From the NCBI GenBank assembly GCA_019753175.1, contig JAIELK010000032.1, positions 1 through 59,562 on the forward strand: DNA of 59,562 bases. Reading direction: 5' to 3'. Positions 1 to 8,126 of this stretch are shown here, piece after piece (within the stretch, counting starts at the first letter, position 1; each line of letters begins with the position of its first letter). This DNA is from Hyphomonadaceae bacterium. GTDB lineage: Bacteria > Pseudomonadota > Alphaproteobacteria > Caulobacterales > Aquidulcibacteraceae. Both the position numbers and the translations under genes were made by a program. Below the pieces are notes generated by a model. The model ran no database searches and had not been told where the DNA came from. It saw only the letters and a program-made list of their open reading frames with translations.

Positions 1-199
1 TCTCCCGCCTGCGCGAGAGCATGATGTACAAGATCGCGAAACCGGCAACGCAGCGCGCGTGGGCCGGGCAAAGGCGCATCCCTGTGGCCGCCGCTAAAAG
101 GCAAGCCCGCCCTGACCAAGCGCGGACCCCCTCCCCCGCGCTTTTCGCCGCTCGCCCTTCCGGCAAACGATGCTATCGTCGCGCCGGGAGGAACGCCCT
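1..199. other. Upstream non-coding or partial sequence
   Basis: No gene could be supported here. One forward frame is open from the window edge into the first gene, but its translation is Arg/Ala/Pro-rich and resembles no family I recognise. The stretch may hold the 5-prime end of a gene reading off the left edge plus the promoter of the next gene. A GGGAGGA ribosome-binding site for the next gene sits at about 185-192. Confidence 0.4.
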
Positions 200-850
200 A
201 TGGCCAACACCATCCTCGACAGCTTCATCCGCGAGGCGCTCAACCGCAATCTGCCGCGCGAGCGGATCAAGAGCGAACTGGTCGCCGCCGGCTGGACCGG
301 CCGGGAGGTCGACGCCGCACTCGGCGAATGGGCGCCCAGCGACATCGGCATCGCCGTGCCCAAGCCGAAAGCCTACGTCTCGGCGCGCGAGGCGTTTCTT
401 TATGTCGTGCTGTTCCTGCTCTTGGGCGTGGTGGCCTGGAACCTGGGCTCGCTGCTGTTCGCGCTGATCGACACCGCCGTCCCCGATGCGCTCGATGTGA
501 ACCCCTACGCGGCTGAGTATCGCCAGCCGCAGATCCGCCAGGCGATCTCCGGGCTGGTGGTGGGGGCGCCCTTGTTCGCGTGGCTGGCGCTGCACATCGG
601 CAAGCAGCGGCGCACCAATCCGGCGATGCAGCGCTCGCGCGTGCGCAAATGGTTGACCTACATCACCCTGATCATCGCCGCGTGCACGTTGATCGGCGAC
701 GCGATTGCGCTCGTCTATAATTTCCTGTCCGGCGATCTGACCACACGACTGGCGCTGAAGCTCTTGGTGGTCGCAGTCATTGCCGGAGCGATCTTCCTCT
801 ATTTCATCCGCGACGCCGAGCGGGGAGACGAGCATGACCAAGCGGCATGA
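200..850 (+). CDS. DUF5671-like membrane protein
   Basis: Predicted inner-membrane protein of 216 aa. The first 55 residues are soluble and begin with a short helical segment (FIREALNRNLPRERI) of the kind seen in small conserved N-terminal domains that precede DUF5671. Four hydrophobic spans follow, roughly at residues 60-85, 110-130, 150-175 and 185-205. The ATG at 200 was chosen over an in-frame ATG at 170 because GGGAGGA lies just upstream. The stop overlaps the start of the next gene by 17 nt, so the two are probably co-translated. The family name is from memory of the architecture; the biochemical role is unknown. Confidence 0.75.
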   Translation: MANTILDSFIREALNRNLPRERIKSELVAAGWTGREVDAALGEWAPSDIGIAVPKPKAYVSAREAFLYVVLFLLLGVVAWNLGSLLFALIDTAVPDALDVNPYAAEYRQPQIRQAISGLVVGAPLFAWLALHIGKQRRTNPAMQRSRVRKWLTYITLIIAACTLIGDAIALVYNFLSGDLTTRLALKLLVVAVIAGAIFLYFIRDAERGDEHDQAA

Positions 851-1328
851 TTCCGGCGTCTGGATCGCTGGGCTGAGCGCAGTGGTGATTGCAGGGGCGG
901 TGACCGCAGGCCTGTTCGTCGCCGGCAATCCGGCTGATGTGCGCGCCGAGCGCATCGACCAGGCGACGGTGCAGCGGATGAACCAGATCGCCATGGCGGC
1001 GCAGTGCGCATTCACCTACACCGGCGACGTGCCGGCCGATCCGCTGGCGATCGAGGCGGCGTTACGCGAGCGGCGGCGCGCGGTTGCGGTGTGCGACCAC
1101 GTGTCGTTCGCCATCCCACCGGCCGAAGCCGTGAGTTACGCGCCGCTGCCGCCCGACCGGATTGAGCTTTGCGCCACGTTTCAGCGGCCCACGCCGGCAG
1201 AGGGGCAGGCTCGCCCCGACTTCACCGTCGCCGTTCCGGGCACGGAGTTTCCAGAGCTGCGCGAAGCGCGCGGCGGCGCCGGGCGGCACTGCTACCGCGT
1301 GCGCCTCGTCGATCAGTCGCTGCCGTGA
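834..1328 (+). CDS. Hypothetical membrane-anchored protein
   Basis: A 164-aa protein with one N-terminal membrane anchor (about residues 9-30) and a predicted periplasmic body. The body has Cys residues in AAQCAF, VCDHV, ELCATF and HCYRV, which could form two disulfides. The start at 834 has a GGGGAGA ribosome-binding site and lies inside the end of the preceding membrane-protein gene, so the two form an operon. The pairing suggests an accessory subunit of that protein, but this is inference. I do not recognise the family. Confidence 0.7.
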   Translation: MTKRHDSGVWIAGLSAVVIAGAVTAGLFVAGNPADVRAERIDQATVQRMNQIAMAAQCAFTYTGDVPADPLAIEAALRERRRAVAVCDHVSFAIPPAEAVSYAPLPPDRIELCATFQRPTPAEGQARPDFTVAVPGTEFPELREARGGAGRHCYRVRLVDQSLP

Positions 1329-1368
1329 GCCGCGTTCTGTCGTGCTCGTAACTTGAGCGCGATCAAAT

Positions 1369-1400
1369 CCTCCCCTTCTGTGGCGCTGCAGAAGGGGAGG
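1369..1400. repeat. Perfect 12-bp-stem hairpin, REP-like
   Basis: CCTCCCCTTCTG (1369-1380) is followed by an 8-nt loop and its exact reverse complement CAGAAGGGGAGG (1389-1400). There is no T-run, so it is not a classical intrinsic terminator. It lies between a stop codon at 1328 and the next start at 1425. The form resembles dispersed intergenic palindromic repeats; a transcript-stabilising or termination role is possible. Confidence 0.75.
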
Positions 1401-1424
1401 TGCGGGGTCCGGTTGGAGGTTCCC

Positions 1425-1859
1425 ATGACGCGCGCCCGACACACGCAGCACATCGATGACGGCATGGCCTGGCTGCAGGTGATGCCCTTCCCCGCCATGA
1501 ACCCGTGGAACTGGTGGGCGCTGGCCGCGCCGCAGAACGCCGCGCTCGCGACACTGAAGGGCGCGCAGGCGGCGATGCACGCTTGGCGCTGCAGTGCAGA
1601 CGCGATGCGCACGGCGATGCGCGCGCAACAGGATGCGATGCTGACGATGCTGGCGGCGCCGATGCTCAAGACGAGCGTCGAGCGCGCTGAGCCGGGGGCG
1701 GATAAGCCGGCGGCCGAGCAAGCGCCCGACGACGCCACGCAAGCGGCTTTCGTCGAACCGTTCGCGGCTGCCACGCGCGCCTATTCCAGTGTCGGCAAGG
1801 CGTTTATCACCGCCCAACGCGACACGTTGCGCGCGTTTGCCGGGGTGGAGCGGCCTTGA
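1425..1859 (+). CDS. Hypothetical phasin-like helical protein
   Basis: A 144-aa protein, Ala-rich and helical, with an aromatic patch near the start (NPWNWWALA) and a C-terminal segment VGKAFITAQRDTLRAF that recalls phasin-type amphipathic helices. It has no signal peptide or membrane span. The ATG at 1425 is preceded by GGAGG; a TTG further upstream at 1353 would read through the hairpin and is less likely. A phasin role would fit the PHA genes a few kilobases away, but this is speculation from composition. It stands alone and converges on the cobalamin adenosyltransferase gene. Confidence 0.6.
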   Translation: MTRARHTQHIDDGMAWLQVMPFPAMNPWNWWALAAPQNAALATLKGAQAAMHAWRCSADAMRTAMRAQQDAMLTMLAAPMLKTSVERAEPGADKPAAEQAPDDATQAAFVEPFAAATRAYSSVGKAFITAQRDTLRAFAGVERP

Positions 1860-1883
1860 GACTCAGTCGAGCCGTTAAGGCGT

Positions 1884-2456
1884 TCATCGGTTGGCGCCGG
1901 GCTTCCACAGCACATCGGCGCGGCCTTGGTCGTTGGACCAACGCGCGGCGACAAACAGCAGATCCGACAAGCGGTTGGCGTACTTGATCGCCTCCGGCGA
2001 CACCGGCTCGGCGTCGGCAAGCGCGACGATGGCGCGCTCGGCGCGGCGCGCAATGGCGCGCGCGCTGTGCAAGTAAGCCGCCGCCGGCGAACCGCCTGGA
2101 AGGATGAATGACGTCAGCGGCGAGAGTTCTTCGTTGAGCAGATCGATCTCGCGCTCCAGCCGCTCGACCTGGCTGGCCTGAATGCGCAGCGGCTCGTACG
2201 CCAGCTTTCCGCCTGTGTCAGGCGTGGCGAGGTCGGCGCCGAGATCGAACAGGTCGTTCTGGATGCGATCCAGAATGGGATCGAGCACGACATTGGCGCC
2301 GGTATGCAGGCGCGCGACGCCGATGGCCGAGTTGGCCTCGTCCACGGCGCCGTAGGCTTCGACCCGCGCGCTCGCCTTGGACACCGGCTCGCCCGTCGCG
2401 AGCCTGGTTTTACCGCCGTCGCCGGCCTTGGTGACGATCTTGTCGATACGAACCAT
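1884..2456 (-). CDS. Cob(I)yrinic acid a,c-diamide adenosyltransferase, PduO type
   Basis: Cytosolic enzyme that transfers the adenosyl group of ATP to cob(I)alamin, the last activation step for coenzyme B12. It is 190 aa, typical for the PduO family. The ATP-binding N-terminus (VRIDKIVTKAGDGGKT) is present, as are RVEAYGAVDE, the FILPGG segment, and the C-terminal motifs RRAER and NRLSDLLFVAAR. The ATG at 2456 was chosen because the family starts with this sequence. It lies 1 nt after the stop of the small HIG1-like gene upstream, so the two form an operon. Family assignment is secure. Confidence 0.95.
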   Translation of the reverse strand: MVRIDKIVTKAGDGGKTRLATGEPVSKASARVEAYGAVDEANSAIGVARLHTGANVVLDPILDRIQNDLFDLGADLATPDTGGKLAYEPLRIQASQVERLEREIDLLNEELSPLTSFILPGGSPAAAYLHSARAIARRAERAIVALADAEPVSPEAIKYANRLSDLLFVAARWSNDQGRADVLWKPGANR

Positions 2457-2457
2457 G

Positions 2458-2658
2458 TCAGCCGTAATGCTGCTTCGCCCACATCGCTGCAACCAGGATC
2501 AGCACGGCGACGAATTGCGCCACCACGCGCATGCGCATGGCCTTGTTCGACCAGGAGCGGCCGAAATCCCCGCCGCGAAACATGGCGTAAATGCCAAAGC
2601 AGAGCACGGCAAAGACCACGAAGAGCGCCGCGGGTATAAGATACTCGAATACATCCAT
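2458..2658 (-). CDS. Twin-transmembrane HIG1-like protein
   Basis: A 66-aa membrane protein with two predicted spans (about residues 7-27 and 46-62) joined by a short positively charged loop. The loop-plus-helix sequence SNKAMRMRVVAQ resembles the bacterial twin-transmembrane / HIG1 domain family. Its coupling to a PduO adenosyltransferase gene, 1 nt downstream, is an arrangement I recall from other alphaproteobacteria. In other systems HIG1 proteins act with respiratory complexes; the function here is unknown. Confidence 0.8.
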   Translation of the reverse strand: MDVFEYLIPAALFVVFAVLCFGIYAMFRGGDFGRSWSNKAMRMRVVAQFVAVLILVAAMWAKQHYG

Positions 2659-2733
2659 CGCCGCAGCTTAGCCGACCGGGCGGGGACGGGATAGGTCGCA
2701 GCAGTTCGCCGCCAAGCCTGATAAGCTCACGGG

Positions 2734-4098
2734 ATGCCCGAATCGCTCCCGGCCCTGTTGCTCGCCGCCGCCGCCATCGCCGCGGCCGTTTGGTTCGCCT
2801 ACCGCGCGTCTAAGGCGGGCGAAGCCGCCGCCACCGCCAAAGCGCGGTTTGAGGGCGTCGATCTCATCCGCGCCGAGCGCGACCGCCTAGCCGGAGAGTG
2901 CGAGACGCTGCGCGAGGAAGCGGGACGTCTGCGCTCCGAGCTGGCTGCCGAACGGGCTGCCGCATCGACGCGTCAGGCCGCCGCAGAAGAACACGCCAAA
3001 GCGCTGACCGAACACTTCGGGGCGCTTGCAGCCAGGGCGCTCGACGCGAACCAACAGCGCTTCCTCTCGCTCGCCAATGAGACGTTCGAGAAACACCGCC
3101 AGGCCGCGCAAGGCGGCGTGAAGGAAGTCGTCACGCCGGCGCAGGAAGCGCTCGCCAAACTCGCCACCCAGGTCGAGGCCCTGGAGAAAGCGCGGAAAGA
3201 AGAACAAGGCGCGCTCACTCAGCAGATGCGCACCATCGGAGAAGACCTCAAAGAGCACAAGAACGTCACCGGCAAGCTGGTGCATGCCCTGCGTCAGAGC
3301 CCAAAGGCGCGCGGGCGCTGGGGCGAGCACAGCCTGCGCAATGCGCTCGAAATGGGCGGCCTCGCCCCACGCGTGGATTTTGAGGAGCAAACCACGGTCG
3401 ACGGCGATGGGGGCAAGCTTCGGCCCGACGTGGTCATAAAGATGCCAGGCGGACGCAGCGTCGTCGTGGACTCGAAAGTCGCGTTCTCCGCATTTCTTGA
3501 CGCGATCGAAGCGCCGGACGAAGCGGCGCGCGAGCTGCTGCTGAAGAAGCATGCTTCGGAATTGCGTAATCACATGAAGGCGCTGTCGTCGAAGGAGTAT
3601 TGGAAGCATCTGCCGAGCACGGACACCGTCGATTTCGTGGTTATGTTCGTGCCGGGCGACAATCTAGTTCACGAAGCCTATGAGCGCGACCACAAGCTCC
3701 AGGATGAGGCATTTGCCTCCAAAGTAATTATCGCCGGGCCATCCGGCATGGTGGCGCTGGCGCGCATTATCGCGTTTGGTTGGCGTCAAGAGCACAGCGC
3801 AAAGAATGCGCAAGAGATCGCAACGCTCGGTAGGCAACTCTATGAGCGGCTCAGTCAAATGGCCGGAAACATCGGCGACGTAGGCAAGGCGCTCGGCGAC
3901 TCCGTCACAGCCTTCAACACGATGATCCACAACATAGATACGCGCGTCTTCGTAACGGCACGAAAATTCAAGGAACTGGGGGCGGCCGACGCTGGCAAGG
4001 AGATCAACCCGGTGGAGATGGTGGAGGCGAGTCCGCGACGGCTCGCAGCGCCCGAACAATTGGAGCTGACGCCGCCGCCCCCCCGCCGTGGGCGCTGA
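2734..4098 (+). CDS. rmuC: DNA recombination protein RmuC
   Basis: RmuC-family protein of 454 aa that limits inversion and recombination at repeats; members have a PD-(D/E)XK nuclease-like core. The N-terminus is a membrane-anchor-like helix (residues 4-24). A long coiled coil rich in Glu/Ala/Arg follows (about 30-165), then the conserved core with SPKARGRWGE, LRPDVVIKMPGG and VVDSKVAF, followed by FVPGD and the terminal region. These are family hallmarks. The gene stands alone, starts at an ATG at 2734, and is divergent from the HIG1-like gene. Confidence 0.95.
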   Translation: MPESLPALLLAAAAIAAAVWFAYRASKAGEAAATAKARFEGVDLIRAERDRLAGECETLREEAGRLRSELAAERAAASTRQAAAEEHAKALTEHFGALAARALDANQQRFLSLANETFEKHRQAAQGGVKEVVTPAQEALAKLATQVEALEKARKEEQGALTQQMRTIGEDLKEHKNVTGKLVHALRQSPKARGRWGEHSLRNALEMGGLAPRVDFEEQTTVDGDGGKLRPDVVIKMPGGRSVVVDSKVAFSAFLDAIEAPDEAARELLLKKHASELRNHMKALSSKEYWKHLPSTDTVDFVVMFVPGDNLVHEAYERDHKLQDEAFASKVIIAGPSGMVALARIIAFGWRQEHSAKNAQEIATLGRQLYERLSQMAGNIGDVGKALGDSVTAFNTMIHNIDTRVFVTARKFKELGAADAGKEINPVEMVEASPRRLAAPEQLELTPPPPRRGR

Positions 4099-4179
4099 CG
4101 GCTCAAACCGAGCCATTCGTCGCGTTTCGGGCGACAGCCTGACGATCGCTCGCCTAGGTTCCGGCCAAAGAGGTGATCC

Positions 4180-4956
4180 ATGATCAGAGTTGTTGTCGCC
4201 GCCTTGGCCATGCTCGCGCTCGGTGCTTGCCAACGCACAGACGAGGCGCCTGCTGCACCCGCGGAAATCAGCGCCGACGCCGCGCACATTGTCGCCGCCG
4301 TGGCCGATGCACGCAGGCCGGAGGGCGATCGTGCGCGCGACGTCAACCGCCGTCCCGCAGAGACGCTGGCCTTCGCGCGCATCGAGCCGGGCGATCGCGT
4401 CGCCGACATTTTTCCCGGCGGGGGCTACTTCACGCGCCTGTTTGCCGTGGCCGTGGGCGAGACCGGCCGCGTGTACCCAACCATTCGGCCCGATGGCGTC
4501 GCGGGCGAGTTCGAAACCCCTGTCCTTGAGGTCGCCGCTCAATACCCGAACGCAACCATGGCCCGCGTTCCCTACGACGCGCTCGCGTTTCCTGAGCCGC
4601 TCGATGTCGTGTTCACCGCGCAGAATTACCACGACATGGCGCTCACCGAGTACAATCTCGGCGACCGCGCCGCCATGAACGCAACGGCGTTCGCGGCGCT
4701 GAAACCCGGAGGCCTTTACATCGTCATCGACCATTCCGCACCGGCTGGCCTGCCGCTCGAGACCAATGCGCAAACCGCGACGCACCGCATCGACCAGGCG
4801 CTCGTGCGCGCCGAAGTCGAGGCTGCGGGATTTGTCTTCGACGGCGAGAGCGACGTGTTGCGCAACCCAGAAGACGCGCGCACGACAAACGTCTTCGACC
4901 CGGCGATCCGCGGCCGCACCGATCAGTTCATGATGCGCTTCAGGAAACCGGAATAA
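4180..4956 (+). CDS. Methyltransferase-like lipoprotein (COG4798 type), copy 1
   Basis: A 258-aa protein with a lipoprotein signal (hydrophobic stretch, then LGAC at residues 13-16), so it is probably exported and lipidated. The body resembles a class I SAM-dependent methyltransferase: the glycine motif VADIFPGGGYFTRLFA, the acidic strand-4 region PLDVVFTAQNYHD, and LKPGGLYIVIDH. It ends with the conserved GRTDQFMMRFRKP. A paralogue lies at 5499-6260 with the same segments in the same order. SAM is not expected outside the cytoplasm, so catalytic function is uncertain: the protein may bind another ligand, or the lipobox may be fortuitous. Confidence 0.85.
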   Translation: MIRVVVAALAMLALGACQRTDEAPAAPAEISADAAHIVAAVADARRPEGDRARDVNRRPAETLAFARIEPGDRVADIFPGGGYFTRLFAVAVGETGRVYPTIRPDGVAGEFETPVLEVAAQYPNATMARVPYDALAFPEPLDVVFTAQNYHDMALTEYNLGDRAAMNATAFAALKPGGLYIVIDHSAPAGLPLETNAQTATHRIDQALVRAEVEAAGFVFDGESDVLRNPEDARTTNVFDPAIRGRTDQFMMRFRKPE

Positions 4957-5379
4957 TCAGTCTTCGCCGCGCGGTCGCGCGCGCCCTGCCTTCACATCGC
5001 CACGGCGCACCTTGTGATCCAGGCGCCGTTGCCGTTCGGCGCGCGGGACCTTGGTCTTGTGTCGAGGCTTTGGCTTGTGGGTCGCCTGCTCGATCAGCGC
5101 CACGAGCCGGGCTAGCGCGGCCTGGCGGTTGCGATCCTGGGTGCGGTGTTCGTCGGCGCGAATGATGATCTCGCCGTCGAGGGTCAGCCGCCTGCCAGCG
5201 AGCGCCTCAAGCCGCTTGCGGACATCTTCCGGCAACACCGTGTGGCCGCCGAGGCGAAACCGCAGTTCCACCGCGGTCGACACCTTGTTGACGTTCTGGC
5301 CGCCCGGACCCGCTGCGCGGATAAAGCGCTCGTCAAGGTCGCGCTCGTCGAGAGCCAGCGATGGCGTCACAGGAATCAT
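4957..5379 (-). CDS. arfB: Alternative ribosome-rescue factor ArfB
   Basis: Peptidyl-tRNA hydrolase that rescues ribosomes stalled at mRNA ends (also called YaeJ). It is 140 aa, the usual family length. The catalytic GGQ motif is at residues 26-28 (AGPGGQNVNK). The C-terminal tail is strongly basic (KPKPRHKTKVPRAERQRR ...), as needed for binding the empty mRNA channel. The ATG at 5379 gives the family-typical MIPVTPSLAL start and was preferred to an upstream in-frame ATG. The stop codon abuts the stop of the convergent methyltransferase-like gene. Confidence 0.95.
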   Translation of the reverse strand: MIPVTPSLALDERDLDERFIRAAGPGGQNVNKVSTAVELRFRLGGHTVLPEDVRKRLEALAGRRLTLDGEIIIRADEHRTQDRNRQAALARLVALIEQATHKPKPRHKTKVPRAERQRRLDHKVRRGDVKAGRARPRGED

Positions 5380-5498
5380 GGACGCGAGCTTAGTGCAAAA
5401 GTCGCGGTGTTGTCCGTCCACGTCCGTGGTTTAAGACCGCCTTCAGCGTGACGCCGCCGCGGCAGCAGGCTATGTCACGACCGATGAGGGAGGACACG

Positions 5499-6260
5499 AT
5501 GCGGACGGCGATACTTGCAGCGGTTTTGGTGCTCGGCGCTTGTGCGGGCGGCGTGTTGCCTCCGATCATGGCGATGCCGGCGGTGACCCCCAGTTCCACT
5601 CACATCGCGGCCGCGCTCGCTGACGCGCGGCGGCCCGACACCGATCGGACGCGCGATGAACTCCGCCATCCCGCCGAGATTCTTGCCTTTGCCGGCGTGC
5701 AGCCCGGCTGGCGCGTTGCCGATGTGGGACCGGGCGGGGGCTATTACACGCGTCTCTTCGCGGTAGCGGTCGGCGAGACCGGCCGCGTCTTCGCTATCGA
5801 CCGTCCAAACGCACCGGACCGGCCGCCACGGCCGATCCTCGCGGTCGCGCCCAGCTATCCAAACGTAACAGTGGTCCAGCAAGGTTATGCAGGTTGGACC
5901 ACCGACGAGCCGCTCGACGCCATCTTCATTTCGCAAATCTATCACGACTTCTATCTTCCGGCCTTCGCGTTTGACGTGCCGGCGCTGAACCGCGCTATGT
6001 ACGCCGCGCTGAAACCCGGCGGCGTGCTCGTCATCGTCGATCACGCGGCGTCTGACGGCAGCCCGATCGATGTGACGAATACGTTGCACCGCATCGACCG
6101 CGCGCAGGTCGTGCGCGATCTGGAGGCCGCCGGATTCGTCCTCGAAGACGAAAGCCAGGTGCTGCGCAATCCGACCGACAACCGGACGCTGCGCGTGTTC
6201 GAAGGCGACATTCGCGGCCGCACCGATCAGTTCGTGTTGCGGTTCCGCAAGCCCGCTTAG
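5499..6260 (+). CDS. Methyltransferase-like lipoprotein (COG4798 type), copy 2
   Basis: A 253-aa paralogue of the protein at 4180-4956. It also carries a lipobox (LGAC at about residues 11-14), then VADVGPGGGYYTRLFA as motif I, LDAIFISQIYHDF, LKPGGVLVIVDHAA, and the shared ending GRTDQFVLRFRKP. The ATG at 5499 follows GAGGGAGG. The nudC start is 8 nt downstream of its stop, so the two are probably co-transcribed. As with copy 1, the methyltransferase fold is supported by sequence while the reaction is unknown. The pair most likely arose by duplication around arfB. Confidence 0.85.
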   Translation: MRTAILAAVLVLGACAGGVLPPIMAMPAVTPSSTHIAAALADARRPDTDRTRDELRHPAEILAFAGVQPGWRVADVGPGGGYYTRLFAVAVGETGRVFAIDRPNAPDRPPRPILAVAPSYPNVTVVQQGYAGWTTDEPLDAIFISQIYHDFYLPAFAFDVPALNRAMYAALKPGGVLVIVDHAASDGSPIDVTNTLHRIDRAQVVRDLEAAGFVLEDESQVLRNPTDNRTLRVFEGDIRGRTDQFVLRFRKPA

Positions 6261-6268
6261 GATCAGGG

Positions 6269-7171
6269 ATGCTGCTGCCGCAGAATCCGAACGCGTTCAC
6301 GCGCTACCCGCTTGATCGCGCCGGACATCACCGTCGCGACACGGCTTGGATCGAAGCGGCGTTGACGTCGCCGGCAGCACGCATCGTTCCCTTCGCCCAG
6401 CATCGCCCGCTCGTGATCGAAGAGAACGCCGCCATCTCGATCGGCTGGCTCGGGTCCCAAGCGCTCGCGGCGCTGCGGCCGATTGTGGTGCTGTTCCTTG
6501 GGCTCGATGACGCGCAGGCGCCGCACTTTGCGGCGCACGTCACGGAAGTCTCTGCGCTCGAGGGGTTGGGCAGCTTCGACGATTTGCGGGCGCTTGGGCC
6601 GCGCTTGGCGCCGGCCGATCTCGCCACGCTCGGGCCCGCGAAAAGCGTGTTCGAGTGGCACGCACGGCATAGCTTCTGCGCCAATTGCGGTGGACCCAGC
6701 GTCATCGCCGAGGCCGGCTGGAAGCGCGCCTGTCCAACATGCAAAGCCGAGCACTTTCCGCGCGTCGATCCAGTTTGCATCATGTTGCCAGTGCATGGCG
6801 ACCAGTGCTTGCTCGGGCGCCAGCGCGCTTGGCCGCGCGGCATGCATTCCGCACTCGCGGGGTTCATCGAGCCCGGTGAAGCCATTGAAGAAGCCGTGGC
6901 GCGCGAGACGCTTGAGGAAGTTGGCCTGCGCGTGCGCGAAGTTGTGCTGCACTCCACACAGCCCTGGCCGTTTCCGCACTCGCTCATGATCGGCGCCATC
7001 GCCCACGTCGAAAATGTGGCCGAACGCATCGACCCGCACGAGCTGGAGAGCGCGCGCTGGTTCAGCCGCGCGGACGCGCGCGCGCTGATCGAGGGGCGCT
7101 TTACGGGCGCGTTCTGCCCCCCGCCCTTCGCCATCGCGCACCAACTGCTGAAGACCTGGGTTGGCGAATGA
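6269..7171 (+). CDS. nudC: NAD+ diphosphatase (NADH pyrophosphatase) NudC
   Basis: Nudix hydrolase that cleaves NAD(H) to NMN(H) and AMP and can remove NAD caps from RNA. It is 300 aa with the expected order: an N-terminal domain, a zinc ribbon (CANCGG ... CPTC), then the Nudix box GFIEPGE...REtLEEvG. The family-specific motif after the box reads TQPWPFPHS. All metal-binding Nudix glutamates appear intact. The ATG at 6269 lies 8 nt after the methyltransferase-like lipoprotein gene. Only the family role is established; nothing in the sequence shows which substrate dominates. Confidence 0.95.
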   Translation: MLLPQNPNAFTRYPLDRAGHHRRDTAWIEAALTSPAARIVPFAQHRPLVIEENAAISIGWLGSQALAALRPIVVLFLGLDDAQAPHFAAHVTEVSALEGLGSFDDLRALGPRLAPADLATLGPAKSVFEWHARHSFCANCGGPSVIAEAGWKRACPTCKAEHFPRVDPVCIMLPVHGDQCLLGRQRAWPRGMHSALAGFIEPGEAIEEAVARETLEEVGLRVREVVLHSTQPWPFPHSLMIGAIAHVENVAERIDPHELESARWFSRADARALIEGRFTGAFCPPPFAIAHQLLKTWVGE

Positions 7172-7208
7172 CGTTGCGGACCGGGGCGAAGCACGCCACA
7201 TCCCGGCC

Positions 7209-8126
7209 ATGCACGGGCACGCCCATGGCCATCCTCACGCGCATGACCATGCGCACGGCCACGTCCATGCCGAGCCCGGTGACAAACGTTATATCATCGC
7301 CATCGCGCTCAATCTGAGCTTCGTGATTGTGGAAGCCGCGGCGGGCTTCTGGGCGAATTCCACCGCACTGCTTTCTGACGCCGCGCACAATCTCTCCGAC
7401 GTGCTGGGGCTTGCGCTTGCCGGCGGCGCGGCATGGCTGGCGCAGCGCGCCGCCAGCACACGCCGGACCTACGGCTTCTCCAAAGCCACTGTGCTTGCCG
7501 CACTCGCCAACGCGCTGGTGCTGGTGGCCGCGAGCGGCGGTTTGCTGTTTGAAGCCAGCCGGCGGTTGTTCGCGCCGGAAGAAACCGCGCCGCTGATCGT
7601 GATGGCGGTCGCCGCGGCCGGCGTTTTCATCAATGGCGCAACGGCGTTGCTGTTCCTCAAGGGGCGCAAACACGATGTCAACGTGCGCGGCGCTTTCCTG
7701 CACATGCTGGCGGACGCGGGCGTATCCGCCGCCGTGATCGTTGCCGGCGCGCTGATGTGGATGACTGGCGCAGCGTGGATCGATCCGGCGGTAAGCATCG
7801 CCGTGGTGCTGTTCATCCTCTGGGGCACGTGGGGCCTGCTGCGCGAATCGCTCGACCTCGCGCTCGACGCCGCCCCGGCGCACATCGATGTCGCCGCGGT
7901 GCGCTCGTTCCTTGAAGCGCAGCCCGGCGTGGTGGCGGTGCATGACCTCCACGTCTGGGCTATGAGCGCGACAAAGCCGGCGCTCACTGCGCATCTGGAG
8001 CGCCCGGCGGGCGGCGACGATGCGTTTCTCGCCGCCATCGCGGAGGGCGCACGCACGCGCTTCGGCATCGGCCACGTGACGGTCCAGATCGAACGCGCCC
8101 GCCGCGAGGATTGTGTGGACTGCTAG
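7209..8126 (+). CDS. Cation diffusion facilitator transporter (CzcD/ZitB-like)
   Basis: Inner-membrane divalent-cation/proton antiporter, probably for Zn(II) or Co(II) efflux; about 305 aa. A His-rich N-terminus (HGHAHGHPHAHDHAHGH) precedes six predicted spans. Metal-site motifs are visible: SDAAHNLSD in TM2 and HMLADAGVS in TM5. The cytoplasmic domain carries VHDLHVW. The ATG at 7209 was chosen; a TTG at 7161 inside nudC would extend it by 16 residues. The stop overlaps the stop of convergent phaB by 4 nt. Zinc is the likeliest substrate by family; this is inference. Confidence 0.93.
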   Translation: MHGHAHGHPHAHDHAHGHVHAEPGDKRYIIAIALNLSFVIVEAAAGFWANSTALLSDAAHNLSDVLGLALAGGAAWLAQRAASTRRTYGFSKATVLAALANALVLVAASGGLLFEASRRLFAPEETAPLIVMAVAAAGVFINGATALLFLKGRKHDVNVRGAFLHMLADAGVSAAVIVAGALMWMTGAAWIDPAVSIAVVLFILWGTWGLLRESLDLALDAAPAHIDVAAVRSFLEAQPGVVAVHDLHVWAMSATKPALTAHLERPAGGDDAFLAAIAEGARTRFGIGHVTVQIERARREDCVDC

